Both the position numbers and the translations under genes were made by a program. The notes below the pieces were generated by a model. It worked only from the letters and a program-made list of their open reading frames with translations, was not told the origin of the DNA and did no database searches. A stretch of DNA of 64,000 bases from Harmonia axyridis (Eukaryota > Arthropoda > Insecta > Coleoptera > Coccinellidae), in the NCBI RefSeq assembly GCF_914767665.1, contig NC_059504.1, positions 1,924,501 to 1,988,500 on the forward strand, given 5' to 3'. Within the stretch, counting starts at the first letter, position 1. Every line of letters begins with the position of its first letter. This document shows, piece after piece, positions 1 to 11,263 of this stretch.

Positions 1-912
1 ACTGTGATTTTGACGTCGAAGTCCAGAAAAGAGAAGTTTTTCGAAGATACAGAATTGAAGGCATTACTCGATCAAGACTTGTGTCAAATACAACAAGACG
101 AGGCAGGATCATTGAGAGTGACGCAACAAACCATTTCAAAACGCCTGAAAGTCATGGGAATGATTCAGGCAAGGAAATTGGGTGCCGTACGAGTTGAAGC
201 CGAGAGATGTTGAACGGCGTTTGTTTGCTTGTGAACAGTTGCTTGCAAGACAAGGACGGAAGGGATTTCTGCATGCCATTGTGACTGGAGACGAAAAATG
301 GGTTCATTTCAATAATCCCAAGAGCAGAAAATGAGGAGGATATCCCGGTCATGCTTTTAGGACAACGGCCATACCGAATATTCACATTTCCAAAGTCATG
401 CTCAGTATTTGGTGGAACCAGTTCGGCGTAGTGTATTATGGGTTGTTAAAACCGACTGAAACAATCACAGGCGATCGTTATTGAACGCAATTCATGCACT
501 CGCACCGAGCATTGAAAGACAAACAGTCGCAATACAACGAGAGACATGATAAAGTGATTTTGCAGCATGATAATGCTCCATCCCATGTTGCGGAAGTGGT
601 CGAGACATACTTGGAAACCTTGAAATGGGTCCTACCCCACCGGCCTTATTCTCCAGGCGTTGCTTCTACGGCCTGGCTGACCAGCACTTTCGGTCCTATG
701 AAGAAATAAAAAATTGGATCGATTCGTGGATCGCTTCAAAAGATGACCAGTTTTTTCAATGCGGGATTCGTACGCTGCCCGAAAGATAGGAGAAAATAGT
801 GGCCAGAGATGGACAATACTTTGAGTAATGAATGTATAACCAGTTTTTCACAATGAAGCCTCGAAATTCGGGAAAAAATAAACGGCGGTAGCAAAGTTTC
901 ACTCCTATGTAG
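1..912 (+). pseudogene. Degenerate mariner transposase, mauritiana/cecropia-like, truncated by the window edge
   Basis: Three reading frames together spell most of a DD34D mariner transposase. The N-terminal part (about 4-213) carries the helix-turn-helix-like segment with TQQTISKRLKVMGMIQ. A second frame carries VTGDEKWVHF around 283-310 with the first catalytic Asp, and a third carries LQHDNAPSH around 560-590 with the second Asp. The segment that should hold the third Asp (YSPGVASTAW, near 650) has lost it. At least two frameshifts and several stops break the gene. The 3' part ends with a DGQYFE-like C-terminus near 815-830, followed by a short A-rich tail to about 912. The 5' end lies outside the window. 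Transposition would be dead. A sister copy on the other strand lies at 45955-46620. Confidence 0.88.
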
Positions 913-1682
913 GTATGACATAGAAGAAAAAATTACCCGCAGCTTAAAATTGTCATTTTTCCCTTCCAACTCAACATTTCGGCCAAAAATTCGTTACTCC
1001 CACACAGTACGGAAAATCCCGAACCGAAACTAAGTCGGAAAATCCCCCGAAATTATTTTTCCACCGTTGTGCGCCCCCCAAATCGAGAGGGCTCCACTTT
1101 ATTGCGACCATTCCAGGGAAATTGTCCTCGCAAGTCCCACTATCGGCGGCAGCAAGTGGTTGCAACTTCCCCAGTCCGGGGAATTACCGGAATCGTCGTT
1201 CTTCGACGTCCTTGTCGTCCAATGAGGACTCCGGCATTAGGACTGAGATCGTCTCTCGGTGTTTTCCATTAAATTTACGGCGGGAATTTTCGACCGACGT
1301 CCTCCTCGTCCTCGGGCTTAGGCGGGATTTTAATCAGAGCGGTGGCTCTGTGGGAACGGCGACGAGCGGCGGCGATTCGAACGAATAATCGCCAGGTCCT
1401 GATGCGTTCCGGTTGTCCTTCTAGGCTTTATTTGTCCTCTCGGCCGAAGGAGTCAATTGGAAAAAATCGTGGTCGTTTTGCTGTGTTTGGGGCTTAAGGT
1501 CGCATAGATGTTACGATATCTTTTTGGGAGAGAAGTCCGTTCGGGTTGGAATGGTAGTGTGTGGTTCCCTTTAGCAGGTCAAGACGAACTAGTCTCAATT
1601 TCCTGATACAGGTTTTTCCGATCACTTTAGAATAGCCTGCTAACTGGACAACTGTCACTTTTGAAGCTGTCCTCTTCTGTCA
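913..1682. other. Non-coding stretch, GC-rich in the middle
   Basis: From about 1040 to 1440 the sequence is clearly richer in G+C than its surroundings and holds short open frames on both strands. None resembles a known domain and no splice-flanked exon is evident. I see nothing else in it. Confidence 0.4.
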
Positions 1683-2170
1683 TTAGACATGTCAAAACAA
1701 GCCATTATTAAAAAATGCACGATGCCCGCTTCAACAACACACTGAAATTGTTGAAATTCACTACACAAATGGAAATTTTGCAGTCACAGTTCGCAAATCT
1801 AAGACAGGTGGATAAATTCGAGCTGTTAAGTTAGGAATGTGAAGAATCGAAAAGAATATTGTTGCAGCCCAAGTTTGTGGATCCCTCGTCGATCTTGGGA
1901 ATTATGCATTCCACAAATGACATTACACCGTATTTTGCTTAAAGACTTAGATATCAAACTTTTAAAGTTCAGTTTACACAGTAACTCAAGCTGGTCGATC
2001 ACCAGCAACGTCTTATCTTCGCTGATTAAGTCTTTGAAATGCACCAAAATGATCCGGATTTTCATCGAAAAATACCTTCAGTGTTGAGCCCCATTTTCAC
2101 CTCGGAGTTTTTGGGGCATATGATGCTGCAACCGTAGCTAAGGGGTTCATTAGGCTGATATCGATAATGG
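1683..2170 (+). pseudogene. Relic of a DD41D-like (Tc1/mariner superfamily) transposase, second family
   Basis: In shifted frames the stretch spells the N-terminal half of a mariner-superfamily transposase. Near 1735-1800 it reads HTEIVEIHYTNGNFAVTVRK. From about 1885 it reads IPRRSWELCIPQMTLHRIL, the second DNA-binding helix region, and continues to the start of the catalytic domain near 2040-2110, where the FSDEAHFHLGG-type motif is ruined (EPHFHLG). It then jumps to the C-terminal CNRS...ADI tail near 2130-2165, so the catalytic core is deleted. Related relics lie at 23670-23995 and 35285-35500. The family resembles, but is not the same as, the abundant DD41D family found from 10 kb onward. 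Frameshifts and stops are frequent. Confidence 0.65.
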
Positions 2171-2258
2171 GATATCCTTTTCTACAATGAGAAAAAGATC
2201 CATAGATTCCTCTAAAAAAATATACAGTTTGTTTTTGAACTAGAATGGAACCTCTTGC

Positions 2259-2690
2259 GGCGACAGAAAGCAATCAGACATAATGTCTGTATCTAGCCGA
2301 AATTGTTGTCACAATAATTAATATAAATGTATCTGCATTAGTGTAACAATGGTCTTTCGTGGTACTTGTGCATACAACTTTCTCATTCATAAGGTTCTCA
2401 AAAAGATACAATAGAGAATATCTTTCCCCTACCCTAATAAGTGTGCAGACACCATGATACCATTGCGCAGGCATACAACTTAGAGAATAAGAAAAGGAAG
2501 AAGAAATTCACGGTGTACAATATGATTGTATGTTCGTAACCCAGGTATAAAACTGGGAAAAGGAGAGTTCAGTGGAGTAAGTTACGAGATGATGACCAGT
2601 TGAGTTAGTAGAGTGTTCAAGGATGTTTCCAAGTGCTGTACCACAATAAAGTTCTCGTCTTTCGTCCATCAGTGTTTCTATAATTCCCAC
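2259..2690 (+). repeat. LTR-like dispersed repeat, copy 1
   Basis: This is the longest of three related copies; the others are at 17283-17600 and 20241-20605. It looks like a solo LTR. It begins near a polypurine-like ggcgacagaaag run followed by a TGTCTG start. It contains a TATA-like ggtataaaact box near 2544 and an aataaa signal near 2645, about 30 bp after a conserved TTCAAGGATGTTTCC block. No protein-coding internal region is attached. The LTR reading is an inference from this promoter and polyadenylation layout. A SINE-like or other repeat is not excluded. Confidence 0.55.
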
Positions 2691-3685
2691 GAAAACGGAA
2701 TACCCCCAACTCTTATTGAAGAATTCTTTATGAAATAAATACTCTGAGCTCCATACAACAAAAAATTGTAAAATGTTTCTTATTGAACACTCTTTTAATT
2801 CGGAATATTTTTCTACGAAATAACAAAGCATCCTGTAAAATTTGTAAGTATTTTTCGACTAAGATTGACAGACTGTAAAAAAAAGAGAAAAAGAGTTACT
2901 AACCACCCCGTGCAAAGTTGCTGAAAACGGTCACATACCTCCATCTTGTCCCGTTCCATACAGGGTAATCGAAAACTTGGAAACGGATCGTCCAACCGTC
3001 AAATTACTTCGAAAGTATTCCAATCTCTCGAAGGACGACGATCCATCATCGAGGACGCGGGAAGAAGAGGATGCCGGCAAGAAGGGGGGTAAGAGGGGTC
3101 GGTGTCAAATGGTAATGAAAAACCTCCGGCACAGAAAATACACGACGAGTGATGTTGAAAGATATTAGCTGGGGGGGCCGAGGCGAGATGGGATTTTCGC
3201 ATGTTTTTGAAGTTCGGATCTCGGCGTGTTTCGCTTCTCCGTAGAAAGAATCATAAAGTTTCGCGTTTTATCGAATGGGCGGATGGGAAGTCGGTCTTGC
3301 GAAATGAATTTTCGGGTTATTCCTACAGAAAAGTGAGTATTTAATGCAGATTTCGTAGAAAAATGAACTGGAAATTGACCCTTTTGTCTTTTAGAGTCAT
3401 ACGAGGTGATATAGTAGCTTCAACAAAACTTAAAGGTCTCAAATACATATATATTCCATATTCATTTTGAGTTCTTTTTGACGCCACCACTTCAACTTCA
3501 TATCTTTTATTGAGAAGGCATTGACCACGTCACTCAATGAGATCCACAATACCACTTCTAGTCGACACCAAGCGTCAAAAGATTCGTGCCAATATTTCGG
3601 AACATAGAGTCAAGTCTGAATCGAAATATTGAAGATTGTGGGAAGCTACATTTGTTATTTTTCAAGGAATAAATGAAAAAACTTT
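2691..3685. other. Non-coding stretch
   Basis: A 63-codon frame (2977-3168, plus) is rich in Lys, Arg, Glu and Asp but has no recognisable domain. From 3480 to 3690 there may be a very decayed 5' part of the mariner that follows, but I cannot align it. Nothing else seen. Confidence 0.35.
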
Positions 3686-3689
3686 CATA

Positions 3690-4420
3690 TAATGATAAAA
3701 CATCGTTTTTTGATAGGAAAAAATACTGTCCAAGAAAAACAATGACAATGGATGAAATAAAAATTCATCACAACACTCCTCAGTCAAAAAGAGCGTCAGC
3801 AGTCGCCCAAAACAACTAAAATCACAAAAATTAGGTGACAAGGTGGTGGCATTCGTATTTTTGGACATGGATGGTATATTGTTCGTTGACTATCTTGACG
3901 AAGGTGAAACCATCAATAGTGAATATAACATAACGTCATTCGATTGATTGAGTCCAAAAATTAATAAAGAACTTTCTCAAATTCAATCTTCTCTTCCATC
4001 CAGACAATGCTCTTTGTTACTATCCTTGAAAACTTGATCAAATTGAAAAAATTGCGCTTCCAACAGCTTGACCATCCACTCTAGTCTCAAGATCTGCCCA
4101 CAGAGATTACTGAACGTTCTCAAATTCAGAATAAAAAAATTCTCTTCCATCCGGACAATGCTTTTTGTTACCATTTGTTCCAATTTTTGAAAACTATGAT
4201 CGAATTGAACAAATTGCGCTTCCAACTGCTTGATCAACTTACTTTCCAGATCTGCCCCTAATGATTCCTGGCCTTTTGCAGACCTCACAGAAATGCTCCA
4301 GGAAAAGGAATTTGGCTCTAATAAAGATGTGATTGCCAAGGTTGAAGCCTATTTTGAAAGCAAATATGAATATTTCCACAGTAAAAGGTATTGAAAAGTT
4401 TGAGGAATGTTAGAGTACTT
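3690..4420 (+). pseudogene. Highly degenerate mariner transposase relic with internal duplication
   Basis: Broken frames spell the catalytic half of a DD34D mariner: TMDEIKIHHNTPQSK near 3750 (first Asp), then VVAFVFLDMDGILFVDYL followed by a GETINSEY match near 3845-3925, then a ruined HPDNA-type motif near 3997-4010. The C-terminal FADLTEMLQEKEFGSNK segment near 4280-4330 follows, with VIAKVEAYFES just after it. The type is nearer to the mellifera or irritans groups than to the element at 1-912. A stretch of about 130 bp (3978-4100) is repeated imperfectly at 4118-4258, duplicating the second-Asp region. No terminal inverted repeats could be seen. Certainly inactive. Confidence 0.7.
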
Positions 4421-5616
4421 GTATACCACTAGAAGGTGGCCATATTCGTAAGTAATATCATAAGGGCATCTAATTTTTCCGAAAAAAAATTAAAAAAACA
4501 CGTTACTAAATAATATTTCAACAAGAAGCATGAGTGCTGTTGGCAACAAAAAGGCGAGTCGAAGACGAAGATTTTTGCACCTGCACGAATGCTTCTTGTT
4601 GAAAAATATTCCTTTGCATTGTGTTCTTTCTATTTTTTTCACAGGGAAAATTAAATGACCTAATGGTATTCGACAAGACTGTTTCATAAGTGAAAATTAC
4701 TGGTTTTCAAAGATATTTCATGGCAACAGCTAGAAACCATTTGTTATTCAGAATTGAGCGTTTGTGAATGATGGAAATCAAGACGAGGTAAATAGTAGCT
4801 AATAAGCCTGAATTTTCAAGAAAAAAGTGTGTCTGTAGTCTGTACTGATGTAATCGTGACAATCTGAGATAGGAAATACATCGAAACGAAAGCCGAAAAC
4901 CTAATGGACATATCATACGTTCCCCAAAACGCAAGTAATTGATTAAATCACCGACTCCAACAAAGTGATCCACTCCAGCCCCGTTAAAAAACAACACCCC
5001 GAATCCTAATGGAACACCCTTTCGCTAACACCCTTGATCGTTCCCCAAACGGACCCGCATTTGTTACCCCGAAGGAACGTCGTTCGTCCCAACCTGGATC
5101 TGAGCCACCGGCGGCGTCCAAAAAGCGGGTGGATAATACCTTGGAATAGTTCGGAATTCATCACCATCCAGAGAGAGGGGGCTTGGGCCGTAGTTTGTTA
5201 AGATTATCTCCGACGGCCATGAAGTGAGGATTATGCCGGTACAAATTATTCCAGTCACTGATTGGTTTGATTAACATCAGTCTGGAGCACTGGATGAACA
5301 TGGTAAATGTGTCCGTTCGGACTTTGATGGAACGGGGACTGTGTGTCGTTGTCGGGTGGGATTCGACTCGAACCCTTAGGGTCCCCGGTAGGTAAGGAGG
5401 GATGGAATGGATTGCGACGGGTTCGTCATTTGTTCGCCTCAAGGTCTGGGGAGGGATTGAAGGGGAGCTCTTCTTGGGTTATCCGGAGTTGTTACCTTGT
5501 TAGGTGTCCATTAGTTCTGGGATTTATTGGGTAAGATTTTTGTTCTAGAGGTAATTCTAGTCAATTTTACTCAATAAGTGCCGGATCCAACCAGTAAGAA
5601 CACATTTCTTCTTAAA
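4421..5616. other. Non-coding stretch with one hairpin and a GC-rich part
   Basis: It contains the inverted repeat listed separately at 4512-4610. The part from about 5040 to 5480 is GC-rich and carries only short, unrecognised frames on both strands. Nothing else seen. Confidence 0.35.
4512..4610. repeat. Inverted repeat able to fold as a miRNA-like hairpin
   Basis: The left arm at 4512-4531 (aatatttcaacaagaagcat) pairs with 4589-4610, which is its reverse complement apart from a 2-nt bulge. The spacer is 57 nt. Short extra pairing (gtgc with gcac) is possible just inside the arms. The size resembles a pre-miRNA, but I recognise no known miRNA seed. It could equally be a tiny foldback repeat. 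Confidence 0.5.
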
Positions 5617-5830
5617 GATTCAAATTTATTCGTGAACATAGTCACCTTCAAAAGTAATGCAACACTCCTTCAACTTTTCAATGACTTCTTGACTAACGGA
5701 AAAGGCTTCATACTCAGCAATCACTTCTTCGCTTGGAGCATTAATTTGAGGTCTCAGAAAATCCAGTAATCACTGGGAGTCAGATCTAAGCTTCGTGGAC
5801 AAGTTTATGGAAGCGCAATTCGTTCAATTT
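5617..5830 (-). pseudogene. 3' fragment of a mariner transposase
   Basis: Read on the minus strand, the fragment spells the C-terminal end of a mariner transposase: EEVIAEYEAFSV, then EKLKECCITFEGDYVHE, followed by a stop. The upstream remainder (to about 5830) holds a KLNELRF-like piece and a gap where the third catalytic Asp would lie. No terminal inverted repeat was visible. It appears related to the relic at 3690-4420. It abuts the non-LTR relic that starts near 5850. Confidence 0.65.
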
Positions 5831-5849
5831 GCGACCTAGTTGGTCTATT

Positions 5850-6830
5850 GTGCCCCTCACCAGAGCTCTTCACTCTATAACGTGATTTACAGCTCGCCTT
5901 CCAGTTCCAGAGTTCTTATGAACTTCAATATCTGGGATGGCTTTAAGGAAGCCAATTCCTCACTTCTACAAGTTTCTTGTTCAAATCAGGTTTTGTGTTG
6001 GATAGCAAGGCATTCCTTTCTCTTCCCCACAGAATCTGCACTGCACTCATCGTTTTCAGACTCATTCTCATAAGGTGTTTCCTAAGACAGCAATGCCCTG
6101 TGAGGAATCCAGTGAGAAGGTTTAGCAACTTCTTGATGATATCCAGATACTTCTCATAGAGGCAAAGTGTCGAAGAAATTTTTTGGAGTGATCCAAACCA
6201 GGAAGATTCCGCCAGAGTATTTTTCTTTCGGTTTCTTCCTTCTCCTGAGACTCTTTTTTGTAGGTACAACTTCGTTTCTGACAAGTGTGTTGGCTTTTTC
6301 ATTCCCTCTAATTCCCGAGTGGCCGGGACCCAGATTAAAAAGACCTTGTTATTCTTGCCTATTTCATTGAGTTTTCTTCGTCACTCTAATGTCATCTTAG
6401 AACCGAAGATATGTGAGCTCAGTGCTCTGATCGCAGCCTGACTATTAGAATGTATGGGTATATAACATTTCTGATCGTTTCTTGCTAGGTTAATTTCTAC
6501 ACATCTTTCTGTTGCAAGTATCACTGCCTGAAAGACACTTAGACAGCAGCCAAGCAATATCGAGCATTTGGTACCAGTCCCGAATACTCCAGCGCCAGTC
6601 CTCGTCGTGGTTTTGGAACCATCTGTGTACCATTTGATGGTAATCTTTTTAAGAACTGCAATTGTGGACTTCTTTTCCCAATCTTCTTTTTTAATTAGTA
6701 TCGTACTCAAGGTTTTTTCGATGCTGATTTTCTTCATCATCCCGTCACTGGGAAGGTTCGCTGCCTGTATATAATTAGTCAAGGAGGGCCAGGCTCTCTT
6801 ATTCTTAATTCCGTTCAATTTACCATAGTT
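5850..6830 (-). pseudogene. RNase H and C-terminal part of a non-LTR retrotransposon ORF2
   Basis: The minus strand encodes an RNase H domain in a 145-codon frame (6381-6818) with IKWYTDGSKTTTRTGAGVFG, then SVFQAVILATERCVEINLAR and IPIHSNSQAAIRALSSH. The first Asp (YTDGS) is kept. The usual Glu of the second site is Val (QAVILATE), and the usual DSQ is NSQ, so catalysis is doubtful. A second frame (5943-6302) carries the downstream LLNLLTGFLTGHCCLRKHL block and the remains of the Cys-rich knuckle. The layout fits I- or Jockey-like elements that have an RNase H after the reverse transcriptase. Related pieces lie at 8063-8790 (plus) and 63340-63800 (minus). The element is 5'-truncated, as is usual for non-LTR insertions. 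Confidence 0.8.
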
Positions 6831-8062
6831 CCCATCGATTTGAAAGTTCTGGAGTTGTCAACAATCACGGAAAACGTCGTCACAACTCTTTAGTCCCTTC
6901 AATTCGGAAATCTCATTTTTTTTCGTGGATTTCTTGGGTGTTTTGATAGTTATTCTGAAATTCGGAGCGGATGCAAATTCTAGGACCCTATCAAACTTCT
7001 AAGGTTCCTGTTGTAATGTGCTTTATTCTACTGTTTTACCACTTCGAGCATGGCACTTTCAACAAAATTACCATCACCATATATCACTTTTAAACCTAAC
7101 AACGACACCTCAGAGAATCACAGCAACCCCAACATCTTCCCACCCTTCTCATCACTACAGAAAAAACCTTATCATCAACTCCGCTTCTTTTCCACCTAAC
7201 TTCCCCAATCTCCCAGACAAACGTCACCAACTCCCCTCTATCTAAAGGTCCGACCCCACCCCCCTGCGGACGTAAATCTGCATATCGAACCCCCCTGTGC
7301 CTTGGCAAGCACGAATTTCCATGCAGTTTAGGCCGAGAATTTACATACGCGACACGGCTGTCTCGATTCTTTTTTTTTTGTGTGTCCGCCGGATTTCAAT
7401 CCCCGAGATTAGAGCAGGCACGGTCCGTTCCCCCCTTATCTCTCCGATACGGAATTTTTCTCCCGCAGATTTTAATAAGAAAATTGTCTGCGAACGTGGA
7501 GATTGCCTGGGCTGTTCCGTATACGGCCCTCTAAGATATGGATTTATCCGGGTCGTCGTGGGAGGCCTGGCGACAGCGGCGTCGACGTGTCTTGAAGGCG
7601 CGAGAAAAAATTGCGGTTTTGAGATTGAGTGGATGTTGTGCCAGTGCGGGCTGTGATACTAAAAAAGTGTAACCTCTAATAGGAATGGCAAAACACAATA
7701 TAAAATCCATATACAGGAAGCATATGGGTCATATTATGAGTGAAGCAAATCATCAGTCACCAAACAACCCTACTATGCATTATTCCACTCACTATCACAT
7801 GGTCTACAGCCTACAAATATGGGTTTATTCCAGTCATTCACCAGAATAACTCATAACCCAAAATTTAACGTCGATTTTCATTAAATACAAAATCCTCTTT
7901 GTGGCTAAATACATAATAATATAAGTGATTAAAGTTGATGAAAATGAGAGATTTGACTGTTATTCATATTCAGATTCAAAGAAAACCTTAACATGAAAAA
8001 AAAAATCGGCTACAAAATAACTATCAGAAAATTTACTAGCCTAAGACTCTACAACAGACTTC
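6831..8062. other. Non-coding stretch, GC-rich around 7250-7660
   Basis: Short frames such as 7018-7245 and 7297-7656 show no domain. The GC-rich part from 7250 to 7660 has no splice-flanked exon that I can recognise. The rest (7660-8060) is AT-rich and empty. Confidence 0.35.
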
Positions 8063-8790
8063 TTATAGCATGGAGAGAGCTGGAAATATCCAGCTGGACT
8101 GTTTATGTGAGACAGCTTGTATGCTAACTAGCACTGAAGAGTATTCTATGGTACTACTTCGATTTAAAAGTGGTATTGGAGTGCCGAAGGAACTCAAGAA
8201 GGTGACAAGAATAACAATGCCTGTTAAGTCCGGGTTCCTAGTCATTCGAAAGTGAATGTTGAGGCCAACACACCTGCCAGGAAAGGAGCACAATCTACAA
8301 TGTACCTCCAAGAGTTTCTGGAGAAAAAAAAACTGAAATGAGAACACTCTTTCGGTTGAATCATTCCAACAAGTTTCTACGTGACTTTGTCACTGCGAGA
8401 TCTAATAAACATCTGGATCTTAGCAAGAAAATGTTACTAGATTCCTTATAGGGCATCGTTGCCTCAGGAAACACCTCATGAGAATGAGTAGAAAACAACG
8501 TGTGCAGATTGTGTAGGGAGGAGAAAGAAACTCCAGATCACTTGCTGACTGAATGCCACGCCATCGCAAGTCAACCGAAAAAAGGCTTTGGACAAGAGAC
8601 TTGTAGAAATGAAGGAGTGACCTCCTTGAAGCCATCCCAGATACTGGAGAGCAGTAGAACTCTAGAACTGGGAGGCGAGCTGTGGACTACGATGACAAAT
8701 TGGCGATAACAGCTCTGATGAGGGCGCAATAGATCATGAGGTCGTGGTGTAATGAAACCCTCTTCAAAGCTGAAGCTATTATCTTTCCTA
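8063..8790 (+). pseudogene. RNase H end and Cys-rich C-terminus of a non-LTR retrotransposon
   Basis: On the plus strand, broken frames give the end of an RNase H region near 8255-8330. A conserved block follows with IGHRCLRKHLMRMSRKQ near 8445-8495. Next is a clear Cys-rich knuckle, CRLCREEKETPDHLLTECH (8503-8559), which is C-x2-C followed by His and Cys in the usual post-RNase H position. The frame stops at about 8709. It is the same family as 5850-6830, with stops and frameshifts throughout. The probable 3' UTR runs to about 8790. Confidence 0.78.
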
Positions 8791-9904
8791 ATGAGACTTG
8801 AGGACATGGCAATACTGAAAAGTACTTTATGGCGTTACTTTCTAAAGAGTTAATAATTTGTTGATCAATTAAGATTTCAATATCCAAGAAATATTGACCA
8901 GTAGTTGAGACAAGCATCTTGTACCATCACCAACATAATCGCTACGTTTTTTAATCACATCTTTTGAATCAACAACCTACAGTTTCCTCTGATCTAACTG
9001 AGTCAGTCCATTTCGGAAATTCCTCGCACTTAATTAAAAGAGTCTTCCCGTCTTGAACTTTCCACCCCCTGACGCGCCACTGGCGGGGCAGAGTCCTGAG
9101 GGCGCCGAAAAGATCACGTAGGACGGGAAGGTCGAGATTAGAAACATAGCATCATGTCAAGCATGTAATAAGAAACGGAATCGGGCCATCAGTAGTCAGT
9201 TGGGGTCATATTACGGCCGAAGTGGCCGATCCGCATCGATGCTCCTGCTGCTCGCCGAACTGATTTTATCGGAAGCAGATCTCCGGGTTATCCGTTCGCC
9301 ATTTATGGGAGATCTCCGCCCCTAGATGGTCGCATTGTTTATGTCGCTGCCTGAGACTTCGTTAGAAAACGGGGACGTCGTTAACCTATCGAGATGTTCG
9401 ATTGCTGGATATCGTTCGTCAAGCTTAAGGAGATAGTTTTCTTTCTGTTTCTGTCGATCTTTTTTTTCTATCAAAATAGTTCTTGGATATATTCTCAGAG
9501 TAATGAACATGGATAGAGGAAGCATATATCTGATCCGGGAGAATTCAGGGATGATTTTCGAATTATGTATGAGTACCGCCGTCTGTGTGGATATGTGTTG
9601 TAGTGTATGGTCCGCTTTAGGGTTTGATAGGGGTCGGTCTCGGTTTACAAAGGATTGATATACGGTCGCTATACGTAATCGAACGGCATATAGACTTGTC
9701 GGGATATGCAAAGTATGAGTTAGGGCTTGGGTTACGTGAAGTATCGAGTTTTGAGTGAGAACGGTTACCCAAGCCCCCTTTTTTTGGTCCACAACTCGAT
9801 AGAAGTGGAGATGAGTTGTAAGAAGCATGCCTTATCTCTTGAATATCAAAGTGAAGATATGACTACAGTTGGTACAGAACTTTAGGAACTATGTGCCTTC
9901 GATA
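8791..9904. other. Non-coding stretch with a short repeat tip
   Basis: A GC-rich part lies at about 9050-9320. A 168-codon frame on the minus strand (9322-9828) has no recognisable domain. It also runs through a 40-bp piece (9502-9540) of the dispersed repeat best seen at 52481-52851, so I do not treat it as a gene. Confidence 0.4.
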
Positions 9905-10019
9905 ATAAATAAATAGAGGGGGTATACTCAATTTTAACATGTCTCCAACATGGTTAGGTTACGTTGTCGGATTTGCTATATTTCCAAATTCACAATTTTA
10001 CTATATCGTTATGAATGTA
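9905..10019 (+). repeat. Fragment of the 371-bp dispersed repeat (family of 52481-52851)
   Basis: The stretch from AGAGGGGGTATAC through CATGGTTAGGTTACGTTG to the ATGAATGTA at its end matches 52500-52610 closely. It stops exactly where a DD41D element begins at 10020, and the remainder of the repeat is not found on the other side. Confidence 0.75.
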
Positions 10020-10958
10020 AGGGGTGTTTTTTTTTTCGAGGTATATAACTTTAAGTTTCCATTACTGTTCAAGATGGCGACCGATTTAACAGCTGTCAAG
10101 TGATTTATTCTCAGTTTGGTTTGGCAATTCATCATGAATAGACTTACGACTGAACAACGCTTGCAAATAGTGCAATTTTATTTCGAAAAAATGGTTCTGT
10201 GCGGAATACGTATCCCGATTTTCATAAGCGAATTTTGTTTAGCAATGAAGCGCATTTCTGGTTGAATGGCTACATCAACAAACAAAACTGCCGCATTTGG
10301 AGTGAAGCTAATCCTCAAGTATAGGTCGAAACATTGTTACATCCAGAAAAACTGACTGTTTGGTGCGCTTCATGGGCTGGTGGAATCATTGGTCCGTACT
10401 TCTTCAAAAACGATGATGGCCAGAACGTTACAGTCAATGGTGATCGATATAGAGCCATGATTACTAACTTTTTCATTCCTGAATTGAACAACCATGATGT
10501 CCAGGAGCTGTGGTTCCAACAAGACGGCGCAACATGTCACACAGCTCGTGCCACAATCGATTTATTGAAAGACACGTTTGGTGACCGCCAAATTTCACGT
10601 TTTGGACCTGTGAATGGGCATCCAAGATCTTGTGATTTAACACCGCTAGACTACTTTCTGTGGGGCTATGTAAAGTCATTGGTCTATGCGGATAAGCCAC
10701 AAACCCTTGACCATTTGGAAGACAACATTCGCCGTATTATTGCCGAGATACGGCCACAAATGTTGGAAAAAATCATCGAAAATTGGACGTCCAGATTGGA
10801 CTACATCCGAGCCAGCCGTGGCGGTCATATGCCAGAAATCATATTTAAAATGTAATGCCACAAGATTATCTTGCGGATAAATAAAATTCATGTCAATCGA
10901 ATAATCCATCGTTGTTTTATTGCAATTTAATGTTCTATAGCTCTAAAAAAACACCATT
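10020..10958 (+). mobile_element. DD41D mariner-like element, copy A, with broken transposase
   Basis: The ends are imperfect terminal inverted repeats of about 33 bp, starting GGGGTGTTTTTTTT on the left and ending in AAAAAACACCATT on the right, flanked by TA on both sides. The N-terminal reading frame starts at the ATG at 10134 (MNRLTTEQRLQIVQF) and soon breaks. The catalytic region is open from 10334 to 10855 and has FQQDGATCHTA (second Asp) and LTPLDYFLWGY (third Asp, 41 residues further on, hence DD41D). The first Asp motif is altered: FSDEAHF is now FSNEAHF. A stop lies just before 10324. The element carries the family's internal deletion near 10210-10240 in an eroded form. It sits 300 bp from the mib1 exon. 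Confidence 0.9.
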
Positions 10959-10960
10959 TA

Positions 10961-11263
10961 GTTGGTTGAAAACTCAAGCTACTTGGCTTGATGAATCCTT
11001 ACACCCCAAAACACCAAAACTACCGATTTTCTACCATCCAACGCGAATAGGTAAACGTAAAAAAAAAACGTCTAAAACTCAACAGGTGCAGCAGGAGCGT
11101 CAGGGGACACAGACTACCGGATTAATCCCGGAGCAGTTTGTTCCCCAATCAATCATGCGATCTGTTCATCTCTGGCGGCGTCGGTAAAAACGCGTCGGTG
11201 GCAAAAAAAACCGGGGCAATAATCTCCGCCCACGGTACGCTCGCGGGCGATGTCGATGCTCAC
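10961..11263 (-). other. Intron downstream of the mib1 exon
   Basis: This is the sequence between the splice donor of the mib1 exon and the DD41D element. It has an A-rich run at 11058-11070 and nothing else I can name. Confidence 0.6.

Noticed and set aside
9322..9828. 168-codon open frame on the minus strand
   Set aside because: No recognisable domain, and it overlaps a piece of a dispersed non-coding repeat.
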